Source of the DNA: Calliopum simillimum
Taxonomy: Eukaryota; Arthropoda; Insecta; Diptera; Lauxaniidae
DNA length: 64,000 bases
Assembly (NCBI GenBank): GCA_951812925.1
Contig: OX638372.1
Span: forward strand, 68,961,407 to 69,025,406
Direction of reading: 5' to 3'
Below, piece after piece: positions 43,413 through 54,700 of the stretch; position 1 is the first letter of the stretch; each line of letters starts with the position of its first letter. The notes under the pieces are model-generated. The model was not told the DNA's origin and made no database searches. It worked only from the letters and a program-made list of their open reading frames with translations. A program made the position numbers and the translations under genes.

Positions 43413-46106
43413 TTATACTTTATATCGCGTTGTAGGTACCTTGACTTCCATGTCGGAACACTCAAAAATCCATAAAGGCTTAACTACTTCTCCTAAAAAC
43501 TTTATTTTGTCTTTATCATTTAAGGACTTATTTGTTATAGCATACTGCACGTCCGAGAGTTCAGCTGATAATGTACCTCCGAAATCTTTAATACATTTTT
43601 CAAGTTTGATCTTGTCCAAAACACCAATATCTTCACCTATAAAAAAACTGAAGTCTTTGAAAAATGACTTACAGCAATTTTTCGACTTTTCTTTTAAATA
43701 ATCTTCTTCTTCAGTTGTAGCATCATAAGTATCTTGGTTTTTTTTCTCGTTTTCTTTATTGCTACCTGATGAACCTCTCTTTTGATCTGCTGTAAAATTA
43801 AAACATACGTATAGATACTTTATAAAGCTTTCGAAATTTGAATGAAATTATTATACCATTTCTAGCTTTTAAGATTTCATCTTCAGTATCGCTGCCCGAT
43901 GTAACATTATAAACTTGGCTACGAGATCTTATCGTTTCAGGATCTTTTTCATCGGGGTCTCCTAAATCGTAAATATTTAATGATTGATCTCTTGCATTTC
44001 GTTGCACATGTGAAGTAGATGGCAACTCATCAGCTATGTGGTCGGATTCATATTCTTGTTTCTGCGATTCATCTAAAATTTCTTCATCACTTTCAGGTTT
44101 AGCCAAATCTGAACTTACGAGTGCGTATCTTCGCCAAGGTAAATACTTCTTCAGGGAATAACATTTTTCGATCCAACTACGAGTTATTATTTTACCTTTT
44201 CCTTTAACTTGATTGTATTTTGGTGTGTTCTTAAATGCACAACTAAAACGAAATAAATCAGAAGACATCAAATTGTTAAAAAAAAAAAAAATCAGACTCC
44301 ATAAAACTAAAAACTTGAGTCTTTACAATTCTTTACAATACGAATATAAAATGATAAGCAAAAAATCGTAGGATAAATTATAAATAATGCCGTTGTCCCT
44401 TAGGACCCATTCACTTAGGGCAGAAAACGCATTTTTAATGCAAATGGCGCTCAGCCAGGTAGTATTTTAGTTCACTTTTTCCAACGGCAACGAATAGCGT
44501 TGGGTTTTTCATAAAACCTTACCTTTTAACTTTTCCAATTGGATCATAACTTTCTGAAGTATCATGCATTGAAATAAATGTATCGCAACTTGATGTAAAG
44601 GACTAAACTAAATTTGTATTATTAGTACAAAGAAATTCTTCATTTCGTTTAACGCCTATAATGAAGTAATAAACTTACATTAAATGTGTGCAACCATTTT
44701 CCCAGTCCGCTTTATACTTCGCCCCCATTTCTAATGCTTTTCTCCTCAAATCTGCACGATCTGGATTCTATAACCAAATTAAAATCCATAAATAAGTAAA
44801 AGAAAACCACAGTTAAGAGAAGTTCTAGACCTGTATTCCACTTATCACTAGACAAACGCCTTTTAAAAGTTGATTGAAGGGAAGATATTTAATGCCATTT
44901 CCCGCTTTTATTTTCTTAGCAGGTCTATTACTGGGTGATGAATGACGTTTTCTCGCTTTTTCGGATGTGCTACCACTTATAGGTTTACTGCGAACAGTAT
45001 CCGGTGGCTTCTCAACATGCCGTGTAGTTGCCTTAGTTTGATTTTCTAGAGGCACTTCTGTGGTCTTTCCCTTTTTTTGTTTAAAATTTTCATTCTCAAT
45101 TCGTAGTCGCTCTTTATCTGCTTCGATTGTTTTTTCCAAACGCTTATTGGAAACTTCGTCATCCTCGGAACCAAATAACAGAAAATCTCGATTTCTATCA
45201 AGTATTTGTTTTTCATCACTGTCTGATTTGCTATTAGTACTAGTATGTTGTTTAGGTGCAATAAGGGGTTGTTTTGGTTTGAAGGTTTTATTTGAAGCAT
45301 TAGGACTTGATGCTTCCCTAATGGCAGCTGCAGCTGTAGGCGCCGTTTCACTTTTCATATTTCGTGACAATTTCCAACGGTTAAATAAACCAGCTGCACT
45401 TTCTGATTCTGAATCAGGTGAATCCTCTCGTAAAGCGAATTTCCCAAAAGCTAGCGACTTCGGACCGTTTTCATTAGAATCTGTTGACACCTTCCGCAAA
45501 AGAAATTTCTCTGGGACGATACTTTTTGGTACTGGCTCTTTACTGGAGACAACATGAATTTTAATAAAGGACAAACCAAATTGAACGTGTTTGTTGAATG
45601 GCTGAGTACATATTATTTTAATCATTTTCCACTTTTCGGTCAAAGCCGTCTCAACCAATGCATTTTGTGCAAAGCAACGTACTCGATTTACGTTTGTTGA
45701 GTTTTTGCTCTCAATGGGCGTCATAAAAGAACAAGTGATCAGAATGTCCTGTAGAAGAAATTGATAGCATTAAATGAAAGGGTTGAATAATGTAAGCGTT
45801 TAGTTACCGAAAAAGCTTCCCGCGCGCATCCTTCTTTTCCAACTTGAACTTCCACAAACGCAGAGTGCTCATTACCAATATCGATTCCATTTATCTGATG
45901 AGATTCACCTAATTCCAGTATCACATATGCGGATTTTTCACCCGTCTTGACCTTCCATTTCTTACCAGGATTCTGCTGCAACAAATTTGCGGCAACATGA
46001 ACCTATAGGATGTATTTTATTAAATTGATGGAGACTCGCATTAAAAATTACCCACACTGTCCTCACTGCTTACTTCTCGCACTGACTTTAAACAAGCAAA
46101 CGGCAT
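43413..46106 (-). CDS. XRCC1: DNA repair scaffold XRCC1
   Basis: Six exons in transcript order: 46106-46056, 46002-45808, 45748-44831, 44767-44679, 44242-43857, 43789-43413. They join in phase to 2016 nt, 671 aa. The N-terminal domain (residues 1 to about 150) has VREVSSEDSVHVAANLL and DIGNEHSAFVEVQVG. The central region is Ser/Lys-rich with a basic cluster (RPAKKIKAG). BRCT1 spans about 371-460 (LPFNQLLKGVCLVISGIQ, CAFKNTPKYNQVKGKGK, ITRSWIEKCY). BRCT2 lies near 575-671 (KDFSFFIGEDIG, FGGTLSAELSDVQYAI, VKPLWIFECSDM). XRCC1 is a nuclear scaffold for base excision and single-strand break repair. The first donor appears to be GTGGGT, weak but needed for the frame. Confidence 0.95.
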
Positions 46107-48221
46107 TTCTATGAACTTAATAACAAATGAATTCTATAAAACAATACTTGCGAAATTAATTGCGCCATGTGTAGGGTTCAGAAGTTTCAAATATCACGGG
46201 CTCAATAAGGCCTTTTACATTATCAGTCTAGCCATCAAACTGGTCATCAATATGTCAGACCGAATTTGTGTTTACATGTTCAATAAACTGTCAATATTTA
46301 GTGTTGTTTTGTACCCCAAAGAGGAAACAAAGCAACTGCGGATGAAATTTTTATGATGGAAATTGATATGATGATGGAAATAACAGAAATTAATTAATAA
46401 GTAATAGTGGAGACATTAAAATACACGCTATAAATTTATTTAAATGGGTCTACTGCAGCAATTTGTCATTTTCAAGCCCACTTTAACACCAAAAAAAAAT
46501 GCGTTTTGGCCATTTATTAAAATTTTTTTATTCAAATCTTTTTTTTAAATTAAAAATATGAGTCTTTGATAAAAATAATAACAGTCAGGTTTCAGTAAAT
46601 TGATTTTGTCCCAGTCATAAAATTAAAAGGTTCTCTTCAAGCTCCCATTAAGCTTAAGCGAAAACCAAAGTCATTAAACTATCCGTTTTTGTTTAAAAGC
46701 AAATCACATTTGCTAGCAATTTTCATTTCCGCACGATGTGCACTTGTTGAAATCTTTTTTTATCTTACTAAAAGTGTAGTGAATATTTTGCATTGCATTT
46801 ACACAGTTAACCTACCCATCAATAAAGTCACCAATACAGCAGAAAATCAAAAAATTTTATATTTCGGCACACTGATTGTCAACACAGATTGATGAGTGTT
46901 ACATTATCAGTTTCTCATCAATCTGCATAGTTCGAACTCACACGAAGGGCACGGAAGGGACTGGTGCTTTGATTTTCCTCCGTTTGCCTACAAATTTGAC
47001 GTGCCCGTGCCTTTCGTGTGAGTTCGCACATTCATTCTCAGATTGATGAAAAAAAAGTGAACTTGGCATCACTTAATATTGATAGCTACACTGATGATGT
47101 GAAAAGGCCAATTGTTTGATGTCTAGCGGTGATGCCAGATTGTGGGTAATTACCCATTTTATGGTTGTTTCCGTTTAAAAATTACCTATGTGTGTATTGT
47201 GGGTCCTTCCAAAGTCCTTCGAACAAAAAAATTGGAATTTTTTATAAGTCCGGCAATGGGAACAAAAAAATTTCATTTTGAGGCATGTAATTGTTTGCAT
47301 AGCGCGAAAATTTGTTGTGCAGCCACTGATAATTAATTACTGCGTTAACCAAACAGCGCAACTTTGGTAATCGAATTATTTGAAATTTTTTCTCAGTTCA
47401 CTGTTGGAAAAAATTGCAAAGGCAGCATGTGGTCTGCTAAAAATTTAATTCATACCATTAAAACTAAGTGGCACAGCAAGACAAACAATCAAAAGGCTAT
47501 AGTACATACGAAAAACTGTTTGAAACAATATTTTTATTAAAGGTATTATTTTTTTTTTAAGCTTAAATTAGCGTTATTATTATTAACATGGTTTTGCTTC
47601 TTAAAAAAGTATTTATGTATGCCGCTAGGAAAAGCGTTTTCAAGAATCTTGGCTGAAAGAGTTCCGAGGATGGCTTTGTCCCGTTGCTGACAATTCCTAG
47701 AGAGCGTCATGCAAAGTATGTGGAACAACATTTTGGTGTGGTAAAAGTGAAATCAGCATCACAGTTATAATACAATTATATGTTATAATACAATTTTTAA
47801 CATTTTTTATTCGTGGGTAATTCGTGGGATTTTTTCAACAGAGCCATTGGAATTTTGTTAATTTTTACCCATTTTTAAGTGTAATTTGCTCCAAAACACT
47901 GGCATCACAGATAATGTAAAAAGGCCTATTCACTTATTATGGGGGGTGGGGCGTAAACAATGCAGCACAACAACAAAAGTCCAGACTAAACATAACAATG
48001 GCCTTGTTTTTCCTTTTTAATTGTTGTTGTTATTGATTGAAAAATGTTAATGCCATTGAAAATAGACAACAAATCGTTCGCGGTGAAATCGTTTTATTGC
48101 TCAGTTAATCGATTGAAATTCGTTACTCACTTATTTTCAGAGGATGTGTGAAGTACAAAATTAAAAACAAAGAACAAATAGACGAAAAGAATTTAAATTT
48201 GGTTTCAACTTTTGTGCAAAA
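46107..48221. other. Intergenic, XRCC1 to FAM177
   Basis: Divergent promoter space with no supported gene. A MITE lies at 46914-47049. Loosely inverted words near 47090-47150 and 47810-47935 (GATGCCAG, AAAAGGCC) may be an old element. Confidence 0.5.
46914..47049. mobile_element. Small MITE
   Basis: The inverted ends CTCATCAATCTG and CAGATTGATGA, plus inner arms CGAACTCACACGAAGGGCAC and its near complement, span 136 bases without coding capacity. Confidence 0.65.
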
Positions 48222-48764
48222 ATGCTCAACTGTAATTTAGAGGAACGGCAGGATTATTCCGTCCCACAATCCAACGAGGAAAAGACTGAAGCAGATAATG
48301 TGACATCATCTGAATTACAACGAAATCGTCGCATTTTGTACTTCAGCGACGGTACTATGGAAGAGGCATCAGATAGTGAAATGGAATTTGATGTACCTGA
48401 CAAAAACCTTGCTGTCACCATAAATGAGGTAATTGGATTATCTACTATATTAAAAAATATTTTGTTCATATTACCATTGCAGAGTGAGCTGTCATTTGTC
48501 CCGTTGCTTAAATATAAAGCCCATAAATTTGGTAGCAATGTTTTATCTGGCATTGACTACTTCGGAGGTGGCCTTGCAAACTTTTTTGGGATCACGACAC
48601 CAAAGTATGCCAGCGAAATGGAATATTATCAACGCTCACATGACAGTAAAGACTGCAATTCAGAGGCAAATGAAACTTGGAGAAGACAAAAATTAAATAA
48701 TAATTTAGAGGAGGTCATCACAGCGGCCCCTATTGGGCAGGGAAATCTTACTGATAATCAATAG
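48222..48764 (+). CDS. FAM177 family protein
   Basis: Exons 48222-48428 and 48483-48764 flank a 54-nt GT-AG intron, giving 162 aa. The conserved core RILYFSDGTMEEASDSEME and, after the splice, KAHKFGSNVLSGIDYFGGG and LANFFGITTPKYASEMEYY identify FAM177. The human member FAM177A1 is Golgi-associated and linked to VPS13B; a similar role is inferred, not shown. The intron is a multiple of three with no stop, so retention would insert 18 hydrophobic residues. It has no membrane segment when spliced. The start ATG has an AAAA-rich upstream context. Confidence 0.88.
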   Translation: MLNCNLEERQDYSVPQSNEEKTEADNVTSSELQRNRRILYFSDGTMEEASDSEMEFDVPDKNLAVTINEVIGLSTILKNILFILPLQSELSFVPLLKYKAHKFGSNVLSGIDYFGGGLANFFGITTPKYASEMEYYQRSHDSKDCNSEANETWRRQKLNNNLEEVITAAPIGQGNLTDNQ

Positions 48765-49190
48765 TTTTTTATACAAGTAATGGTAAAAATATATATATTT
48801 TTTGCAAGTGAAATTCAGTTTCTTTCTTAAATTTATTTTTAATCATAGTCTGCCAGTTACATGAGATTTTTGGCTTTGTCCTGAAAAAATTTACCCTTCT
48901 CTCCTTTTTTAGTGCACGACTTCTGTTTGGATACACAAAATACCTCGGAGATGGACTTAGGCAGTTTTGATATTTAACGACGCAAGTATTGTAGCTAGAC
49001 AATTTTGATATCAAATCATATTCATTAGTACAGCTATTTGAAGCGCTACTGATTTTTCTCTGAAATCGTGTTAAAATAAGTTCGATCAGACTTATCGTCT
49101 TTAAAATATTTTCTTATAAATGATGCACTAACATTAAAAAAAATTAAAACTTTCAATCATCTCAGGAGCAACTCCAAGGAAAAAACATAA

Positions 49191-50181
49191 ATTCTTATAC
49201 GAGCTAAAATTGTATGCATGTTTATAAATATACATATATGTGCCCAAATTTTTCTTGAGAACGGATGCAGCGATTTCAATGAAACTTTGGTAAAAGATTC
49301 ACACAAGCATAAAATGAATAAACAAGGTTTTAACTTTATAGTTGCCCGCTAGGGGGCGTGGCACCGCCCTAAATTTTAAATTTGATCTAGTCATAACTTC
49401 CAAACCATTAAGGGTATTTTAATGACATTTAGTACACAGCTACTGACTGTCAATGTTTTCTAGTGGATAAAAAGTGGGCGTGATCAAATAACTGCCACGC
49501 CCAATTTGTAACCCTTGAAAATTTTGATTTAATATTATGACTCTGAAATAAACGACTCCAACAATTTTAAATTTAGGAGATGTTACTTCTGCAAACAGAA
49601 ATTAATATGTAATATTCCGTTATATTGGGAAAACTCGTTGTGGCACCGCCCACAAAAATATAATACGGTATAAAAAAAAAACTAATAAAGCAATCATTCT
49701 GAAATTAACTGTGGGAAGCCTACTTGCTATAAGGCATCTCTGATCTGAAAGTGGGCGAAATATCGCCATTGCGCGTGGAATCTCCCATTGAAAGCAAAAT
49801 ACGTTAAATGCTATTTCTCGCAAATCTTACAAGGTATTTTAATGAAATTTGGTATGAGGGTCTGGATCATATGTATCTAAAGCATTACGAAAAGTGGGCG
49901 TTCTTCAATAATTACCACGCCCACTTTTTACCAAAATAAAAATTTTGGTTAATAACTCAGGCACACAAAAAAATGGAATGAAATTTTTATTTCTTATACG
50001 CAGTCTTATGTACTTTTCGACGCTGAATCCGTGTTCATCAGCAGAATCGTCATTATACTTGCAGGATTTTGAAATATCCTTGCTTCAAATTGAAGAAAAC
50101 TCTGTGTTCATTTATTTATTTTAGGGCATTCTATTTTACCAAAAAAAAAATTTTGAGTTTTTGATCGGTCTCCAGGTACTG
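49191..50181 (+). mobile_element. Helentron-like copy H6, older
   Basis: It starts TTCTTATACGAGCTAAAATT, keeps the GGGCGTGGCACCGCCC box, and ends GATCGGTCTCCAGGTACT with the left half of the terminal hairpin deleted. More diverged than H3-H5. Confidence 0.72.
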
Positions 50182-50823
50182 ATTTTAGTGATCAGCGAGG
50201 CCAAATTTTGATTTTTTTTTCGTGGATTTTGGAGGGGTGTGATGAGTATATTAGAATTAGAAATTAGAATTAGCATTCCTTAAATGCAGACATATTCAGA
50301 CATATTCATGAAAATTGCTGACTTTGTTTCTATATTTATCATATGTAGTAAATAGAGTAGTAACCCGACGATATACATACAAGCAGCAATAAAATCTTTG
50401 CATTTTAACCCATCACATTAAGAAAGCATTTAATTACTTCCTCATGAAAAATGCAATAATATTAAATATTTTAAATACACTTTTATTAAATTCAAAATCT
50501 GAATAATACTAGATTATTTATAATTAAATACAAATATAATATATGTTATATATGTACATAAGTAATTTGCATCCTATTATTTTTGCTTAATACATATTTG
50601 AATCCATCTGAATAAGTACATAAATGTCAATTTAAGTAAAAGATAGGGGAAGTAATGATGAATTCAATACTAGTACAAATTTATTAATTACAGATTACAT
50701 TTGACAATAATGTGAATTTTAAAGTAATTTTAAGTCAATATATCGCGTAACGACATAGTTATTATATATGTAAAATTCTATTCTAAATTAGTATTATGTA
50801 CTAAGATTGATTAAAAATGCCTT

Positions 50824-51009
50824 ATTACACGGATTTCCACTCCAAGTTAAACCTTTTCCACACCAAATTGATATTTTTTTCTAAATCAAAATAAACTTTT
50901 TCCAAATCAAATTAAACTTTGCAAAAAACACGCTTTAAATAATATATCTCTGCACCTACAGTCGATTTGGTGTGGAAAAACTTTAACTTGGAGTGGATAT
51001 CCTGTAATA
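50824..51009. mobile_element. 186-bp MITE
   Basis: The inverted ends share ATTACA-GGAT and TCCACTCCAAGTTAAA; the inner arms share TTTTCCACACCAAAT. Possible TA duplication. A solo end of the 24524 MITE precedes it at 50354. Confidence 0.7.
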
Positions 51010-51119
51010 GATTTAGCATAGAAGACGAAACGAATCGAGTGACCGATCCGGCAGTAAAAAAACGTAGTTATCGAGTTTATTATTAAAATCTAATTTTTAC
51101 ATATATTTATGATCGGGGG

Positions 51120-51440
51120 AATATATTTTTGCCGGGTTGCCTATCAAAATGTGGCCGCTAGTATTTTCAAATTGCGATAACTTATGAACCGTGAGTCACA
51201 CGAGGAAAAGTGCCCTAATCTTTTTTATGAAGAGTCATATGCTCTGCAAGTAATTTTCATTATATGTAAAAAAATTTACCGTTTAAGAATTGTTTATTTA
51301 AAACTGTTTTTTTGTTTTTACGTTTATGGTTTTTATTGAATAGCTCCTAAACGGTAAACAAAATTAAAATTTTACAAACTTTATTCTTTAAGCTCAAATC
51401 AACGCTTAAGTCAAATCAAGTTCTTAATGAATGTTTCAAT
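51120..51440. repeat. Diverged relative of the 4178-5474 foldback arm
   Basis: It shares GCGATAACTTATGAACCGTG (compare 4512-4532) and AGCTCCTAAACGG, in the same order as in one foldback arm. Single copy here, so the palindrome is not needed for the arm to exist. Confidence 0.4.
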
Positions 51441-51784
51441 TGGTTGATGTAAACGATTGACTTCCAGCCATTCGATTCGTTTCGTCTTCCATGCTAAGGC
51501 TATAAAATACGTCAAAAATTAAGTTCTAACATAAAATATTTATAAAAATATGTAAGTTTAGTTAGTTAATAATGGCACATTTATATATCTATAAAATTAA
51601 GTACAATATTGCTTAAGAATAGGTCAGTTACATACATTTTCAGATTGTGAAATTTTATAGGAAGTTGCATTACCTGTCAAAAAACAAATACATTTATGCA
51701 TATCACAGTCTTTAGATTTATATTTTTTATCGCTTTGAATAATACTCGTAGAACATCCCTAGCATGTTCTATGGCAAGAATAAT

Positions 51785-54700
51785 TCACAAAATGGTTTCA
51801 TTCCCATAGCGATGAAAGGACTGATTAATGTTTTTACCTCGATTAACATAAAGATGTTGCGTACACTTGTTCCTGACTAAAGAATGGCTAGGTATATGAT
51901 TTAATGATAAAGCACTAACTGGATGTGTTTCTAAGTGAGGAATTTGACGCACTGTCTGATAAGATGCTGTACTGTATGCAGCATGTGAACTGCGGCTACT
52001 TGGTTGACCATGCGTTGAAGTCGATGTTGCAGGCATTGGTTTTACAGAATGTGGCGTCAATTGTTGCTTATACATCATTGATATCTTTGGGCCTAAAACC
52101 CAAGCGGAACAAATAATGCCTAAAGTAAGTTCCATGAATGCACGTGTTAAAAACGGCCATAATGGAGTAGAAGCTTTTTCAGTAGCTGATATAAAAACAG
52201 GTGAGTTAAGCCACACATCGATATTGGCAAATTCGTAAATAACTGCCATTAAAAGAAGTGCACACGGAACACAGTAAATAAAAAGAAAAATACCAATTCC
52301 GGAACCTTTAAGCTGTATTTGTTGTTGTGCTTGACTTGTATTTAAATTCATAAAAATCTCTTTATTACGACGATGCACCAAATATCCCGAAATTAAATTC
52401 ATCGATCCAAAAATCCAATAACAGAAAAGTGGTGTAGCAACTAGAATTTGCAAACCCTTATCCGATTGATTTCCAACGAAACAAGCACCTAAAATTAAAA
52501 TATATTTTACATAACATGAATTAAATTAAATTTGATTTTATAAATTTACCTAATAATTCATCAGCGTCCACGAGTCGCGCTACAATTACTGCTGCCGTCT
52601 GAAATGCAGGTAGTCCCCAAGCAGTAAATCGAGCTAAATTGCTATCCGTGATGTCAGTGTGCCTCTTATTGGCTGCAGAGGATCGTTGGCTTATCACAGC
52701 ACGTTTTGCAGTTGCATTTGGATTAATGTAAGCATTACCTAACACAATATTGCCAGTTGCATCAGGACTACTGCGTCTTACATCGCGATGCCAGCCGAGG
52801 CAGAGAATAGCCCACCTGTAATTTATTTTAATATTAGCAGAGGTAATAAATTCAAGAACGTATTCAGTTATTGATTTTATGTTGAATTTGTGCCTGAGTA
52901 ATTTTATTGCTGCATATACGTATCTGCTTATTTACTTTTTTTCTGATAAGGCTTATCTTTAATAAACAGAATATCGAATAGTTTAATTTTATACACTGCA
53001 CTAAAGAGTCACTTTCCAAATGTTAAAAAAAGGAAAAACAATAATTCATATGACAGTTGTTACTTATCCAGCACAACTTCTATGAGTTCATAGGGAACAT
53101 TCTGGAAATTTAAATTGCAGACTTACAAACAAATTTATTAATTTTTATCAGAAAAATTGAATCGTTAATTTCGCAAAGAGCTCATTTTATTTTTTTTTTT
53201 TTAATTCTCAAACCAAATTTTGTATCAAACCGCTTGGGGTATTTTTTTTCTATACAACTGTTAACTCTTGAGTAACATCAAAACAGAGTAAAATGGTTTC
53301 TTTGAATGAAAAGGTTTCAGGGGGAGAACAGCTGTTACACTTTTCCGAATTAAATCATTTCCGAAGTTTATTTAACAATCGCATGGTTTCAGTATTTAAT
53401 TAGTAATTAATTAACTAGGCAATAACGGCAGTATTTTTGGAAAGAATGCAATAGGAAAATTTATGGCTTTAGTTCCAAGAGATTTACTGGTTTTATTTCT
53501 TATGGCGTTTTTTCCTTTTTATCAACAATTTTCCCGTAGCATCTTTCTGGCAATAGTTTTGCCTTGAAGTTAACTTTTGACCACGTTAGTTATTATGTAT
53601 TGTTGATGGGTGGATATGTTAACAATGTTTTGTTTTGCTTTTATAATTATATTTCGAAAATAACCTCCTAATGTAAAAAGAACCCTACTTCTTGAAAATA
53701 AGCGAAATTCCCGACTTTGAAATGTGCTCTCTACTCTATCCCCATATTTCGAAAGTCTTGGAACCAAACAGTTCAAAAAAGAAAAAACAATTAGGTATGG
53801 GTACAAATTCAACGAATAATTACTCTTCAAATTGATAAGACTATGGGGTAGTCATAACAGCGAAAAGCTTGAAGCCGAACTTTAATTTTTAGCGTTCCAA
53901 GAGAGTCAAACAAGCTTAAAATTTAGTTTTTGTTATTCTTCTAGACTTAAAAAAATGGAAAACAACGTCAAAGAAAGTGTTTTTAAGCAAAAATTATAAA
54001 GATTTTGCTTGCATATTTCACTGACGTCCTTCTGGAAGGTTGTCGATTTGTTACGGCACCGATTCAAAAAAAAAAAAAAAAAAACAAAGCTAAAGTCAAA
54101 TTTAATACATGAAATATACCTACATACAAAAAAATTCAGTTCATTTAAAAAAAAAGGGGTTATCTGGGTTAACAGTGTTGGGACTAGGCAAGGCCCAGAA
54201 TTGGCTAGCATGGTTGGTAATTGGTAAAAATCTTATATATGGTATTTTTTTTTTTGCAGTTTAAGGGTTTATCGGATATACATAATTAAAATAAATTTAT
54301 GCATAAAAGAAAGTGAAAAAAGTCTCCGACACTTTCGGTAAAACCTATTGATTTTTGAGAAGCATTTAGTGTCTCCATTTGAAATTAAGACGACGTCCTA
54401 CAAATTTGCTATTTTTTTATTTTTTGTAATCGGATTTGGGCCCAGCATCTAAAAATACATGGGAAATCACTCTCGTAGTTTTAAATGGTTTACACATGTT
54501 GGTCTGTGCAGCATTTGAAATCCTAATTTATTCAATCGTTTGTGCTTATGTATTCTACAATATCACGCCTAAAATACTCAACATAGTTAAACCATTCGTG
54601 CACCATATGCTTTTTTGGTGCTCCAACAGATTTGGGGAAAAATTGAAAGCGATTGGACAAGGGGACGTTATGCCCCCATGAGGAGATATGCGTTTTTTTT

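Noticed and set aside
43640..43675. A possible 36-nt intron in the last XRCC1 exon (GTAAGT to TATAG).
   Set aside because: It is shorter than fly introns and reading through keeps the BRCT2 start KSFFKDFSFFIGED, so it is coding.
44395..44640. An extra XRCC1 exon within the 436-nt intron 4 (reading TSSCDTFISMHDTSESYDP).
   Set aside because: Joining exon 44767-44679 directly to 44242 completes the ATT codon and restores the BRCT1 sequence without it.
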